Counted from the first letter of the stretch, positions 53,398-62,833 are shown. The stretch: DNA of 64,000 nucleotides from JAAYAO01 sp051133435 (GCF_051133435.1 NZ_JBPGNY010000001.1:868001-932000), one strand, 5' to 3'. Numbers and translations are program-made. Notes: generated by a model from the letters alone, not told the origin.

Positions 53398-54048
53398 ATG
53401 GCCAGCGAGAAAAGTCGACGCACCCGGATGTCGGGGGCACAACGCCGCGAACAGTTGATCACCGTGGGCCGTCGGGTCTTCGCCGAGCGGGGTTTCGAGG
53501 GTGCCACCGTCGAAGAGATCGCCGCGGCCGCGAAGGTCAGCAAACCGGTGGTCTACGAGCACTTCGGTGGCAAGGAGGGTCTCTACGCGGTGATCGTCGA
53601 CCGCGAGGTGCGCACCCTCCTGGAGTCGATCCGCGCGGCCCTGACCCGGCGCACCACGATGCGCGGGTTGGTGCAGGCCGGCACCCTGGCGATGCTGGAC
53701 TACGTGGCCACGACTCCGGACGGGTTCGCGATTCTGGCCCGCGACACCGCCCCGGGCACCACCGGCACCTCGCTGACCACGATCCTGGGTGACGTCGCCT
53801 CCCGCGTCGAAGACCTGCTGGTCGCGGCCTTCAAGAAACACAAGTACGACCCCAAGCTGGCCCGGATGTACTCCCAGATGCTGGTCGGCATGGTGGCCTA
53901 CACCGCCCAGTGGTGGCTCGGTGAGAAACAGCCGAAGCAGGACGAGGTGGCCGCGCAGTTGGTGAACCTGGCCTGGAACGGGCTGAGCCATCTGGAACAC
54001 GATCCCGGGCTGCTGCCCCCGGAAAACGACAATCTGACGGCTCGATAA
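53398..54048 (+). CDS. TetR-family transcriptional regulator
   Basis: A 216-residue repressor. RREQLITVGRRVFAERGFEG with the following ATVEEIAAAAKVSKPVVYEH forms the N-terminal helix-turn-helix; the rest is an all-helical ligand-binding domain. The ATG at 53398 follows a weak CACACT -10 box by six bases, so it may be leaderless. The gene is just outside the element, facing away from the tRNA. It is followed after ten bases by a MarR gene that has its own promoter at the TetR stop. Confidence 0.9.
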   Translation: MASEKSRRTRMSGAQRREQLITVGRRVFAERGFEGATVEEIAAAAKVSKPVVYEHFGGKEGLYAVIVDREVRTLLESIRAALTRRTTMRGLVQAGTLAMLDYVATTPDGFAILARDTAPGTTGTSLTTILGDVASRVEDLLVAAFKKHKYDPKLARMYSQMLVGMVAYTAQWWLGEKQPKQDEVAAQLVNLAWNGLSHLEHDPGLLPPENDNLTAR

Positions 54049-54051
54049 GAT
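54046..54051 (+). promoter_or_regulatory. -10 box of leaderless promoter for the MarR gene
   Basis: TAAGAT, whose TAA is also the stop codon of the TetR gene, lies seven bases before the ATG at 54059. Confidence 0.5.
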
Positions 54052-54058
54052 GCCGCCC

Positions 54059-54559
54059 ATGACTTCGAGTGCGCACACGGACGAGGTTGACGCGCTCGTT
54101 GCCGATTGGGCGCGGGAACGCCCCGACCTCGACACCACCCCGCTGCTGGTGTTCAGCCGGATCACCCGCATCGCGGTACTGCTCGACCGGGCCCGGCAGT
54201 CGTCCTTCGCCGATCACGGGCTGAGCGGCTGGGAGTTCGACGTACTGGCCGCCCTGCGCCGCAGCGGCGCCCCCTACCGGCTCACCCCGGGTCAGTTGCT
54301 GCGCGAGACCATGGTCACCAGCGGCACGATGACCACCCGGGTCGACCGGCTCACCGAACGTGGTCTGGTGGAACGGTTGCCCGACCCGTCCGACCGCCGC
54401 GGCGTGCTGGTGGCGATGACCGACAAGGGCCGGCAGGTGGTGGACGGTGCCCTGGGCGAGTTGTTGGCCGTCGAGGACGAGATGCTCGCCGATCTGAGCC
54501 CTGAGGACCGGCAACACCTGGCCGACCTGCTGCGTCGGCTCGGTACGGCCTTCGACTGA
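54059..54559 (+). CDS. MarR-family transcriptional regulator
   Basis: A 166-residue winged-helix regulator. LSGWEFDVLAALRRSG, LTPGQLLRETMVTSGTMTTR and RLTERGLVERLPDPSDRRGV form the MarR domain (recognition helix and the wing with the conserved DxRG). The C-terminal helices make the dimer interface. The ATG at 54059 is set by a leaderless -10 box inside the TetR stop. It may sense a phenolic ligand; targets are not visible here. Convergent with ispE. Confidence 0.92.
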   Translation: MTSSAHTDEVDALVADWARERPDLDTTPLLVFSRITRIAVLLDRARQSSFADHGLSGWEFDVLAALRRSGAPYRLTPGQLLRETMVTSGTMTTRVDRLTERGLVERLPDPSDRRGVLVAMTDKGRQVVDGALGELLAVEDEMLADLSPEDRQHLADLLRRLGTAFD

Positions 54560-54570
54560 GACCCGGGCGC

Positions 54571-55485
54571 TCAGCTCAGCGGTCTGGCCCCGGAGACCGG
54601 GCCGGCCACCCTGCGCACCGAACGTCCGGTGGCCGCGAGCCGGTTCGAGATGTCGATCGCATCGCTCTCGTCGCGGGCCAGGAAGGCGCAGGTGGGTCCC
54701 GAGCCGCTGACCAGGCCGGCCAGGGCCCCGGCCTCCCGTCCGGCTTCGAGGGTGTCGGCCAGGGCCGGATGCAGGTCCACCGCGGCCCGGGCGAGGTCGT
54801 TGACCAGCAACGGGGCCAGCGCCGCGGCGTCCCCAGCGGCCAGGGCGCGCAGCAACTCCGGGTTGATGTCGACCAGTTCGTGGCGGCCACCGTTGCGTTC
54901 GTGCAGTTCGTCGAAGCGCCGGTAAACCCCGGGGGTGGACAGGCCGGTGTCGTCGAAGACCAGCACCCACCACAGGGTGCCGCGCACCAGCAGCGGCACC
55001 AGTTGGTCGCCGCGTCCGGTACCGATCGCCACCCCGCCCAGCAGGCTGAAGGGCACGTCGCTGCCCAACTCGGCGGCCAGGTCGGAGAGTTCCTCCCCGG
55101 TCAGGTCGAGCCCCCACAACCGGGCGCAGGCCACCAGTGCTCCGGCTGCGTCGGCGGAACCACCGGCCATGCCGCCGGCGACCGGGATCGTCTTGCGCAC
55201 CGTCAACAAGCATCCCTCGCCGACCTGGTAGCGCTCCTGCAGCAGTCGGGCGGCACGCACCGCGAGGTTGTCGGTGTCGTCCAGCCATTCGGCATGGGGG
55301 GTGTGCACCCGAATCTCGGTGCCGAGCACCGGGGTGGCGGTGATCTCGTCGTAGAGCGAGACCGCTTGGAAGACCGTGTTGAGTTGGTGGTAGCCGTTGG
55401 CGTCCAACGGGCCCACGTGCAGGGCAACGTTCAGTTTGGCCGGAACTCGTACCCGGATTGCTTCCCCGTTGCCATCTGTCTCCAC
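54571..55485 (-). CDS. ispE: 4-diphosphocytidyl-2-C-methyl-D-erythritol kinase
   Basis: A 304-residue GHMP kinase in the non-mevalonate isoprenoid pathway. VPAKLNVALHVGPLDANGYH at the N-terminus, the ATP-binding PVAGGMAGGSADAAGALVAC and the C-terminal GLVSGSGPTCAFLARD are the three GHMP motifs. It phosphorylates CDP-ME at the 2-hydroxyl. The only plausible start is GTG at 55485. It follows rsmA by 11 bases in the conserved tatD-rpfB-rsmA-ispE cluster. Confidence 0.96.
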   Translation of the reverse strand: METDGNGEAIRVRVPAKLNVALHVGPLDANGYHQLNTVFQAVSLYDEITATPVLGTEIRVHTPHAEWLDDTDNLAVRAARLLQERYQVGEGCLLTVRKTIPVAGGMAGGSADAAGALVACARLWGLDLTGEELSDLAAELGSDVPFSLLGGVAIGTGRGDQLVPLLVRGTLWWVLVFDDTGLSTPGVYRRFDELHERNGGRHELVDINPELLRALAAGDAAALAPLLVNDLARAAVDLHPALADTLEAGREAGALAGLVSGSGPTCAFLARDESDAIDISNRLAATGRSVRRVAGPVSGARPLS

Positions 55486-55496
55486 AGAAAGGAAGG

Positions 55497-56423
55497 CTAG
55501 GCCAGCGACTCGTGGCCCCCGGACCCGCCCCCGCCGGGGAGGTGTTCGGCGATGCGGGCGAAGTCGGCGACGGTGAGTGATTCACCCCGGCTCTGCGGGT
55601 CTATTCCGGCCGCGGTGAGGGCTTCGACCGCCGCTGCCGAGGAACCGGCGAGACCGGAAAGGGCCGACCGCAACATCTTGCGGCGTTGGGCGAAGGCTGC
55701 GTCGATCACGGTGAAGACTCGGGCCCGGGTGGCGGTGGTGGCCGGCGGTTCCTGTTTGCGCAACCGCACCAGGCCGGAGTCGACCCGGGGTACCGGCCAG
55801 AACACATTCGGGCCGACCTGACCCGATCGGGTCGCCTCGGCGTACCAGGCGGTTTTCACCGAGGGCACACCGTAGGTGCGCGAACCCGGGCCGGCAACCA
55901 GCCGATCGGCGACCTCCGATTGCACCATCACCAGGCCGGTGCGCCAGGTGTCGACGATCGAGAACAGGTGCAACAGCACCGGCACGGCCACGTTGTAGGG
56001 CAGGTTCGCCACGATCGCGGTGGGGGCGGGATCGGGGATCCGGTCGACCCGCAGCGCATCTGCCTCGACCACGGTGAGTCGGTCTTCGGCGCCGGGCATG
56101 CGTTCGGCCACGGTGCGTGGCAGTCGCCGGGCCAGGGCCGGTTCGATCTCGACACAGGTGACGTGGGCGGCGGCCTCCAGCAGCCCCAGGGTGAGCGACC
56201 CCAGGCCGGGGCCGATCTCCAGCACCACGTCCTGAGGTGTCAGCGCGGCCAAGCCGACCAGCCGGCGCACCGTGTTGGCGTCGGTGACGAAGTTCTGGCC
56301 GCGCTGTTTGGTGGGACGCAGATCCAGTTCGGCGGCGAGTCGCCGGACCGTGCTGGGGTCCAGCAGTCCGCCGCCGGCCGAACCGGTCAGCGGATCCCGA
56401 GCTTGCGGGTGCAAGCCGGCCAC
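55497..56423 (-). CDS. rsmA: 16S rRNA dimethyladenosine transferase (KsgA)
   Basis: A 308-residue methyltransferase that dimethylates two adenosines in helix 45 of 16S rRNA. LRPTKQRGQNFVTDANTVRR is the N-terminal signature, VVLEIGPGLGSLTLGLLE the SAM-binding motif and IVANLPYNVAVPVLLHL the catalytic NLPY motif. The GTG at 56423 overlaps the rpfB 3' end by 37 bases; the first 20 residues are atypical, so a later start is possible, but no other ATG, GTG or TTG fits well. Confidence 0.95.
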   Translation of the reverse strand: MAGLHPQARDPLTGSAGGGLLDPSTVRRLAAELDLRPTKQRGQNFVTDANTVRRLVGLAALTPQDVVLEIGPGLGSLTLGLLEAAAHVTCVEIEPALARRLPRTVAERMPGAEDRLTVVEADALRVDRIPDPAPTAIVANLPYNVAVPVLLHLFSIVDTWRTGLVMVQSEVADRLVAGPGSRTYGVPSVKTAWYAEATRSGQVGPNVFWPVPRVDSGLVRLRKQEPPATTATRARVFTVIDAAFAQRRKMLRSALSGLAGSSAAAVEALTAAGIDPQSRGESLTVADFARIAEHLPGGGGSGGHESLA

Positions 56424-57571
56424 GCGCCCCAGCCCTGCTTGGACTTCAGGATCTCGGCGCGGCGAATCTGCTCTTCACGGGAGTGCTGGTGCGGCAGACC
56501 GGAACCACCCACCGCGCGCCACGAGGAGGCGCTGAACTGCAGGCCGCCGTAGTAGCCGTTGCCGGTGTTGATCGACCAGTTACCACCCGATTCGCACTGC
56601 GCCAGGCGATCCCAGACCGAGCCGCTGGAGACCGGGGGTGCGTCGCTGCCGCCGCCGGAACCGGAATCGGACGAGCCGGAGTCGGACGAACCACCGGAGC
56701 GGGAGGTCGACTTCTTCTTGGGAGCCGGGGGCGGCGCGGGCTTGCGGGTGCCGACCCGGACGACCTTGGTCACCGGTTCGGTGGTGACGGCGTCCTTGGC
56801 GACGCTGCGGGCGTAGAGCTTGCCGTCGTGCTTGACGACCTTGTAGGTGATGGTCCGCTCACCGCTCTTGCCGGCCTGCTCCACCTTGGTGGTGCCCCGA
56901 TCGAGACCGGAGTCCTTCTTCTCGATGGTCTTGAAGGCAACCTTCTCGGTCTTCTTCTCGGTGAGGTTGTCGACCTTGATCACCTTGATGGTGGCGCCGT
57001 CGGCCAGTGCGGTGACGGTGCTGGGCTGGACGATGTCGTCGGCGTCGACCTTCAGACTGAGGTCGGTGATCGCCGCACCGACGGTGGTGGCGGTGGTCTC
57101 CTTCTGCTGGGGCTTGCCGCCCACGATCACAGTGATCGTCTTGGCGGTGTCCACGGTCAGCTCGAAGCCTTCCCGGCCCACCGCGCGGGAGCGGGAGGCG
57201 GACATGTCCGCGCCGGCGGACTTGATCTTCAGGATGTCGAGCACCTCGCCCACCGAGGTGCCGGTGGTCCAGTGCGTCGCGGTACGCCCGTCCAGGGTGA
57301 TGGTCACCGGCCGGCCGTAGCGCACCGAGATGCGGGTGCCGTCGTTCAGCGGGGTGTCGAGGGCGGGGGCGACCTGGTCGTGCTCCCCGGGTTCGATGCC
57401 CTGTTCGGCCAACAGGGAGCCGACCGAGCGCGACATGGTGTTGACCTGCTGGGGTTGACCGTCGATGGTCAGGGTGACGGTCTTGTCCAGAGCTTGGTAG
57501 ACACCGATGGTGCCGCCGACGGCCAAGGCCGTCACGGTGGCGACAATCGCGGTGATGATCTTCCGACGCAC
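56387..57571 (-). CDS. rpfB: Resuscitation-promoting factor (RpfB-like)
   Basis: A 394-residue secreted muralytic protein. A signal anchor (about 5-27) is followed by three DUF348 repeats (30-215), a G5 domain (about 200-280), a Lys/Ser/Gly linker, and the C-terminal Rpf catalytic domain (SSGSVWDRLAQCESGGNWSI onward) with the catalytic Glu in CESGGNW. It cleaves peptidoglycan to support growth from dormancy. It lies between tatD and rsmA as in mycobacteria. Confidence 0.96.
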   Translation of the reverse strand: MRRKIITAIVATVTALAVGGTIGVYQALDKTVTLTIDGQPQQVNTMSRSVGSLLAEQGIEPGEHDQVAPALDTPLNDGTRISVRYGRPVTITLDGRTATHWTTGTSVGEVLDILKIKSAGADMSASRSRAVGREGFELTVDTAKTITVIVGGKPQQKETTATTVGAAITDLSLKVDADDIVQPSTVTALADGATIKVIKVDNLTEKKTEKVAFKTIEKKDSGLDRGTTKVEQAGKSGERTITYKVVKHDGKLYARSVAKDAVTTEPVTKVVRVGTRKPAPPPAPKKKSTSRSGGSSDSGSSDSGSGGGSDAPPVSSGSVWDRLAQCESGGNWSINTGNGYYGGLQFSASSWRAVGGSGLPHQHSREEQIRRAEILKSKQGWGAWPACTRKLGIR

Positions 57572-57669
57572 AGTCCGGCTCCCGAAGTGTTGGTTGGATC
57601 GGTCACGGAATGGTAACGCCCGAAAGTTACCGAAACCAAATCCTTCCTCACCGCCTTCTCAGCGGGTTC

Positions 57670-58542
57670 TCAGTCCGGGTTCGCCGACCACTGTCCGCCG
57701 TAGGCGGCGAAGGCGTTCTCGGTGAGCGCGGCGGCCACCTGCTCGAGGGGTTCCCCGCGTTGTTCGGCGAGGTATTCGACGGTGTGCGGAATCAGCACCG
57801 GGGCATTCGGCCAGCCGCGGTGCGGCACCGGGGTGAGGAAGGGGGCGTCGGTTTCCACCAACAGCCGATCCAGCGGGACGATCTTCAGGGCTTCGCGCAG
57901 TTCATGATTGGCCTTGTAGGTGACCGTGCCAGGGAAGGACAGCCAAGCTCCCCGATCCAGACACTGTTCGGCGAAGGCGGCGTCGCCGCTGAAGCAGTGC
58001 ATGATCACCCGGTCGGGCACCGTGGCCTCGTCCAGCACCGCGAGCAGGTCGTCGTGGGAGTCGCGGTTGTGGATCACCAGGGTGCGGCCGAAGCGGTGCG
58101 CCAACTCGATGTGGGCGGCGAAGGATTCCTGCTGGGCGGCCTGCAGGGTCGGGTCGGTGGTGCGGTAGTAGTCCAGGCCGGTCTCCCCCACCCCGCGCAG
58201 CACCTCGTCATTGTTCGGGTCGGCGAGCAGGGCCTCGATCGCGGCCAGGCCATCCCGCAGCGCCTCGGCGGAGCGGGCTGCGGTACGGGCGGCTTCGTTG
58301 GGGTGCAGGGCGACGGTGGCGATCACGCCCGGGTGGCGGTGGGCCAGTTCCACCGCCCAACGCGACCCGTCCACATCACAGCCGATCTGGGCCAGCCGGG
58401 TGACGCCCACGGCGGCCGCGGCACTGATCGCCTCGTCCGGGGTGCATCCAGTGTAGGCCTCGACGGTGTCGAGGTGGGTGTGCGAATCCACCACCTCGAC
58501 CGGCAGGGCGGCGGGCAGTTCGGTGGGCAGAGTGTCCTTCAC
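57670..58542 (-). CDS. tatD: TatD-family metal-dependent hydrolase
   Basis: A 290-residue TIM-barrel hydrolase. VVDSHTHLD (metal-binding HxH), GETGLDYYR (metal-ligand Glu) and VIHNRDSHDD with VIMHCFSGD, followed by LLVETDAPFL, are all present. TatD proteins act as DNases and in DNA repair or proofreading. The GTG at 58542 is placed seven bases after TACCGT, a leaderless start; that -10 box fills the gap to rsmI. Confidence 0.94.
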   Translation of the reverse strand: MKDTLPTELPAALPVEVVDSHTHLDTVEAYTGCTPDEAISAAAAVGVTRLAQIGCDVDGSRWAVELAHRHPGVIATVALHPNEAARTAARSAEALRDGLAAIEALLADPNNDEVLRGVGETGLDYYRTTDPTLQAAQQESFAAHIELAHRFGRTLVIHNRDSHDDLLAVLDEATVPDRVIMHCFSGDAAFAEQCLDRGAWLSFPGTVTYKANHELREALKIVPLDRLLVETDAPFLTPVPHRGWPNAPVLIPHTVEYLAEQRGEPLEQVAAALTENAFAAYGGQWSANPD

Positions 58543-58549
58543 CCCTGCC

Positions 58550-58555
58550 ACGGTA
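58550..58555 (-). promoter_or_regulatory. -10 box of leaderless promoter for tatD
   Basis: TACCGT on the minus strand, seven bases before the GTG at 58542 and directly after the rsmI stop region. It is identical to the rsmI -10 box. Confidence 0.5.
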
Positions 58556-58559
58556 GTGG

Positions 58560-59381
58560 CTACAGCGAATCGCGGTAGAGGGTGTTGCGGGCGATGCCGG
58601 TGGCGGCCGACACCTCGGCGACGGCTTCCTTCAACCGGGCACCCTCGGCGACCAGGGCGCGCACCTGGGCAACGGCGACCTCCCGGTCGACGGTGACCGC
58701 GGCGGCCCCGGCGATCACCACGGTGATCTCCCCGCGGACCCCGTCGTCGGCCCACTGGCGCAGTTCGGCCAACGATCCGCGGCGAACTTCCTCGTAGGTC
58801 TTGGTGAGTTCGCGGCAGACGGCCGCGAGCCGGTCGGCACCGAGGGCACCGGCGGCATCGTCCAGAAAATCGGCCAGCCGGTGCGGCGCCTCGAAGAAGA
58901 CCATGGTGCGTTCCTCGGTGCTCAACGCGGCCAGGCGGCGGCGCCGCTCCCCTCCCTTGCGCGGCAGGAAGCCCTCGAAACAGAACCGATCCACCGGCAG
59001 CCCCGATACCGCCAGGGCGGTCAACACCGCCGACGGCCCGGGCACCGCGGTCACCCGCGTCCCCTGTTCGATGGCGGCGCGCACCAGCCGGTAGCCGGGG
59101 TCGGACACCGAGGGCATCCCAGCGTCGGTGATCACCAGCACCCGCGCGCCGGCGGCCAGATCGGCAGCCAGTGCTTCGGTGCGGGCCGCCTCGTTGCCTT
59201 CGAAATAGGACACCACCCGGGCGTCGAGTTCCACGCCGAGGCGTTGCACCAGCCGGTGCAGCCGCCGGGTGTCCTCGGCCGCGATCACATCGGCGTCGGC
59301 CAATTCGCGGGCCAGCGCGGGGGTGGCATCGGCCACGTCACCGATCGGGGTGCCCGCCAGCACCAGCACTCCGTCATTCAC
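58560..59381 (-). CDS. rsmI: 16S rRNA (cytidine1402-2'-O)-methyltransferase
   Basis: A 273-residue tetrapyrrole-methylase-fold enzyme. VLVLAGTPIGDVADATPAL is the start of the catalytic fold, VITDAGMPSVSDPGYRLVRA the SAM-loop signature, and RFCFEGFLPRKGGERRRRLA the RsmI-specific region. A C-terminal helix-turn-helix-like piece (EVSAATGIARNTLYRDSL) ends it. The GTG at 59381 follows TACCGT by seven bases. It is divergent from pmt, as in most actinobacteria. Confidence 0.96.
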   Translation of the reverse strand: MNDGVLVLAGTPIGDVADATPALARELADADVIAAEDTRRLHRLVQRLGVELDARVVSYFEGNEAARTEALAADLAAGARVLVITDAGMPSVSDPGYRLVRAAIEQGTRVTAVPGPSAVLTALAVSGLPVDRFCFEGFLPRKGGERRRRLAALSTEERTMVFFEAPHRLADFLDDAAGALGADRLAAVCRELTKTYEEVRRGSLAELRQWADDGVRGEITVVIAGAAAVTVDREVAVAQVRALVAEGARLKEAVAEVSAATGIARNTLYRDSL

Positions 59382-59388
59382 CCGACCC

Positions 59389-59413
59389 ACGGTAGCCGCC
59401 CAGCGCCTACGAT
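59389..59413. promoter_or_regulatory. Overlapping divergent leaderless promoters of rsmI and pmt
   Basis: The minus-strand -10 TACCGT (59394-59389) and plus-strand -10 TACGAT (59408-59413) are 13 bases apart, each seven bases from its own GTG. Each promoter's -35 must lie beyond the other's -10, so they cannot fire together. Confidence 0.6.
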
Positions 59414-59420
59414 GTGCCCC

Positions 59421-61097
59421 GTGACATCGTCCTCAGCGCCGAACCGGCGATCCCTGTTGTCCCCCGTGACCGGGATGCTGGGATCGGCGGCGACCCGCTC
59501 GATCGCGCGGCATGCCCGTCAACCGCACAGTTATCTGCGCGGGGGCACCGAGGATGCGATCAGCAGGCTGCGCCCGCAATTGCCCCCGGCGCTGACCGGC
59601 TGGGTGATCACGATCGCGCTGACCTGGGCGGCCTTCGTGCTGCGCCTGGTGAAGCTGAGCACCCCCAACAAACTGGTGTTCGACGAGACCTACTACGCCA
59701 AGGACGCCTGGGCGCTGATCCACTTCGGCTACGAGCGGGCCTGGCCGGAAGGTGCCAACGACCGGATCATCGCCGGCGAGACCGATATCTGGCAGGAAAC
59801 CGCCGCCTTCGTGGTGCACCCACCGATCGGCAAGTGGCTGATCGGTGCCGGTGAGGCGATGTTCGGGATGGCCCCCTTCGGCTGGCGGTTCATGCCCCTG
59901 GTGTTCGGCAGTCTGCTGGTGTTCATGGTGATCCGGTTGACCATCCGACTGTCGCGATCGAACCTGATCGGTGCCCTGGCGGGGGTGCTGATCACCGTGG
60001 ACGGGCTGTCCTTCGTGATGAGCCGAGTCGCGCTGCTGGACATCTTCCAGGCCTTCTTCCTGCTCGCGGCGGTGGCGGCCCTGGTGGTTGACCGTGACTA
60101 TGCCCGGGCCAAATTGGCCGACCATTTGGAGGGGCTGGGACGCACCACCCTGGGCCCGCTCCCGGGGCCGGTACGGTGGTGGCGGCCCTGGCGGCTGGTC
60201 GCCGGGCTGATGTTCGGGCTGGCGATCGGCACGAAGTGGAACTCGCTGTACGTGCTGGCCGCCTTCGCCGTGCTCAGCCTGGCCTGGGATCACGGCATGC
60301 GCCGGATGGCCGGCAGCACCTCGAACCCGATCCTGCGGGTGGTGTTGGACGGGGTGCCGGCCTTCATCCAGACCGTCGTGGTGGCGGTCGGGGTCTACAT
60401 CGCGTCCTGGTCGGCCTGGTTCGCCACCTCCGGGGGGTGGAAGCGGCAGTGGGCCGCGGAGAACCCCGACAAACCCCTCGCCCGGTGGTTACCCGACCCG
60501 ATCGCGTCCTGGCTCGAATACCACCGCGAGATCTACGGCTTCCACACCGGCGATTTCATCAACCAGGCCACCCACACCTATTCCGCCCATCCCGCCGGCT
60601 GGCTGGTGCTGGCCCGGCCGATCGGCATCGATGCGGTCAACGACATCAAGCCCGGCACCAACGGTTGTCCGGCCGAGGCGGAGAAGTGTCTGTCGGTGGT
60701 CACCGGCCTGGGTACCCCGCTGCTGTGGTGGTTGGCCGCCGCCGCCCTGGTGCTGGCCGTGGTGTGGTGGGTCGGGGCCCGCGACTGGCGGTTCGGGATT
60801 CCGGTGGTCGGGGTGGCCAGTACCTGGCTGCCGTGGTTCCAGTACACCGACCGTCCGCTGTTCTACTTCTATGCGATCTGTCTGGTGCCGTTCCTGGTGA
60901 TCGGACTGTCGCTGGTACTCGCCCAGGTGCTCGGCCCACCCGAGCCCGGCCTGCGCCGCCAGGTGGGCGCGATCGCGGTCGGGGTGATCGTCGCGCTGAT
61001 CGTGTTGAACTTTGCGTTCTTCTATCCCGTTTACACCGATGAGGTGCTTCCGCGGGAGGCCTGGTTGCAACGTATGTGGTTGCGATCCTGGATCTGA
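59421..61097 (+). CDS. pmt: Protein O-mannosyltransferase
   Basis: A 558-residue multipass membrane enzyme of the GT39 family. NKLVFDETYYAKDAWALIHF contains the catalytic Asp-Glu pair in the first extracellular loop, and HPPIGKWLIGAGEAMFGMAP is conserved. The C-terminal membrane domain is of PMT type. It transfers mannose from polyprenyl-phosphate-mannose to Ser/Thr of exported proteins; the Thr/Pro-rich surface proteins here are possible substrates. The GTG at 59421 is leaderless. Confidence 0.95.
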   Translation: MTSSSAPNRRSLLSPVTGMLGSAATRSIARHARQPHSYLRGGTEDAISRLRPQLPPALTGWVITIALTWAAFVLRLVKLSTPNKLVFDETYYAKDAWALIHFGYERAWPEGANDRIIAGETDIWQETAAFVVHPPIGKWLIGAGEAMFGMAPFGWRFMPLVFGSLLVFMVIRLTIRLSRSNLIGALAGVLITVDGLSFVMSRVALLDIFQAFFLLAAVAALVVDRDYARAKLADHLEGLGRTTLGPLPGPVRWWRPWRLVAGLMFGLAIGTKWNSLYVLAAFAVLSLAWDHGMRRMAGSTSNPILRVVLDGVPAFIQTVVVAVGVYIASWSAWFATSGGWKRQWAAENPDKPLARWLPDPIASWLEYHREIYGFHTGDFINQATHTYSAHPAGWLVLARPIGIDAVNDIKPGTNGCPAEAEKCLSVVTGLGTPLLWWLAAAALVLAVVWWVGARDWRFGIPVVGVASTWLPWFQYTDRPLFYFYAICLVPFLVIGLSLVLAQVLGPPEPGLRRQVGAIAVGVIVALIVLNFAFFYPVYTDEVLPREAWLQRMWLRSWI

Positions 61098-61123
61098 CAC
61101 CGACCGCACAGCACCCGTCCACT

Positions 61124-61129
61124 AGAGTT
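61124..61129 (+). promoter_or_regulatory. Possible -10 for the peptide-binding lipoprotein gene
   Basis: TAGAGT between the pmt stop (61097) and the GTG at 61166; no clear -35. Confidence 0.3.
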
Positions 61130-61165
61130 CGTTCCTGGGTGAACGACTACGGGAGGGGTCAATTC

Positions 61166-62833
61166 GTGAGGCTTCGACGTTGGCTGGTGCCGGTGCTGAT
61201 GACGGCATTGGCGCTCACCGCCTGCACCTCCGGGAACGGGGACGATCCGGAGGAACGCACGCCGCTGGTGCACCAGGCGATCAACGCCAAGCCGCGGGAG
61301 GAGATGTCCGAGGGTGGCGAGCTGCGGATCGCGGTCGCCTCCCTGCCGCAGACCTTCAACCCCCTGCACACCCGCTCGTCGATTCCGGGCACCCACACCC
61401 TGCCGTATCTGCCGAGCTTCTTCTCCTACGACCAGGCCGGGGTCGCCACCCCGAACCCCGACTACGTCGAATCGGCCGAGGCCTCCGGCAGCCCGACCGT
61501 GGCCACCATCACGCTGAACCCCAAAGCGGTCTGGGGTGACGGCAGCCCGCTGACCTGGCAGGACATCGCGGCCACCGTGCAGGCCTGCAAGGGCGCCTCG
61601 CCGGGCTTCCAGTGCGCCGAGAACCGCTTCGCCGCCGTTGAGAAGGTCGAGCGCGGAGCCAACGACCAGCAGGCGGTGGTGACCTTCACCGGCGTCCAGC
61701 CCGAGTGGGAGCACGTCTTTCGCGGGGTGAGCACGCTGCGTGCGTCGAGCGTGTCGTCGGCCGAGCAGTTCAACAACGGCTGGGCCGAGCCGAAGCCCGA
61801 ATGGCTGTCCGGTCCGTTCACCTTCGACCGTTACGACCGCGAGAACAAGCGGCTCACCTGGGTGCCCAGTGACAAGTGGTGGGGCAAGGCCCCGCTGCTG
61901 CAGCGGCTGACCTACAAGCAGATCGCCCCGGACGCGACCGCTGCGGCGTACCTGAACAACGACGTCGACACCTTCATCATCGGCATCGATCCGGACGGCC
62001 AGCGCCGCGCCCAGGGTGCCGCCGACGGCGATGTGCGCACCGCAGCCAGCGGCGATACCCGACAGTTGGTGTTCAACACCCGCTCCGGTCCCCTGGCCGA
62101 TGTGAAGGTACGACAGGCCATCGTGGCCGCCCTCGACCGCGACCAGATCGCCCGCACCGACCTGGAGGGCATCGAGTGGACCCCGCGGGCCCTGAACAGC
62201 CACGTCTGGGTCGAGAACCATCCCGACTTCGAGGACGTGGCCGACAAGACCGGCCTGAAGTACGACCCCGACCGGGCCCGCGAGATTCTGGACGAGGCCG
62301 GCTGGGTCGGCGGTGAGGACGGCATTCGCGCCAAGGACGGCAACCGGCTCACCCTCACCTTCACCACGATCAAGGGCCTGAAGGCCTCCGAATCGGAGGG
62401 ACAGCAGATTCAGAAGATGCTGGCCGATGTCGGCATCGAGGTGAAGTTCACCGAGGTGGAACTCAACCAGTACTCCACCGAGGAACTGATGACCTCGGGC
62501 AAGTTCCAGATGCTGGCGGTGACCGAAACCGGGCACCCCTCACCACTGCTGTCGATCAGCCGCCGCTACACCCCCGACACCCCGTCCAACTGGTCGGGCT
62601 GGACGTCGGAGGAGTTCACCGCGGTGTCCACCGAACTCGCCACCGAGGCCGACCCCGACAAGCGCGTCGAACTGGGCCGCAAGGCCGATGCCCTGCTGTG
62701 GGAGGCCGCCCCGGCCGTCCCGCTGTACCAGTTGCCCGAGTCGGTGGCCACCAAACGCAATCTGGCCAACTACGGGGCCTTCGGCCTGGGCACCCCGGTG
62801 TGGCCCGAGGTGGGCTTCACCGACGACCGCTGA
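61166..62833 (+). CDS. Oligopeptide-binding lipoprotein (SBP family 5)
   Basis: A 555-residue solute-binding protein. The signal peptide has a lipobox LTAC (Cys near residue 20). GELRIAVASLPQTFNPLHTR begins the SBP_bac_5 domain; VWGDGSPLTWQDIAATVQAC and DVKVRQAIVAALDRDQIART are typical. It would bind peptides or other solutes on the outer face of the membrane for an ABC importer, whose permease and ATPase genes are not nearby. AGGGG is seven bases before the GTG at 61166. Confidence 0.92.
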   Translation: MRLRRWLVPVLMTALALTACTSGNGDDPEERTPLVHQAINAKPREEMSEGGELRIAVASLPQTFNPLHTRSSIPGTHTLPYLPSFFSYDQAGVATPNPDYVESAEASGSPTVATITLNPKAVWGDGSPLTWQDIAATVQACKGASPGFQCAENRFAAVEKVERGANDQQAVVTFTGVQPEWEHVFRGVSTLRASSVSSAEQFNNGWAEPKPEWLSGPFTFDRYDRENKRLTWVPSDKWWGKAPLLQRLTYKQIAPDATAAAYLNNDVDTFIIGIDPDGQRRAQGAADGDVRTAASGDTRQLVFNTRSGPLADVKVRQAIVAALDRDQIARTDLEGIEWTPRALNSHVWVENHPDFEDVADKTGLKYDPDRAREILDEAGWVGGEDGIRAKDGNRLTLTFTTIKGLKASESEGQQIQKMLADVGIEVKFTEVELNQYSTEELMTSGKFQMLAVTETGHPSPLLSISRRYTPDTPSNWSGWTSEEFTAVSTELATEADPDKRVELGRKADALLWEAAPAVPLYQLPESVATKRNLANYGAFGLGTPVWPEVGFTDDR

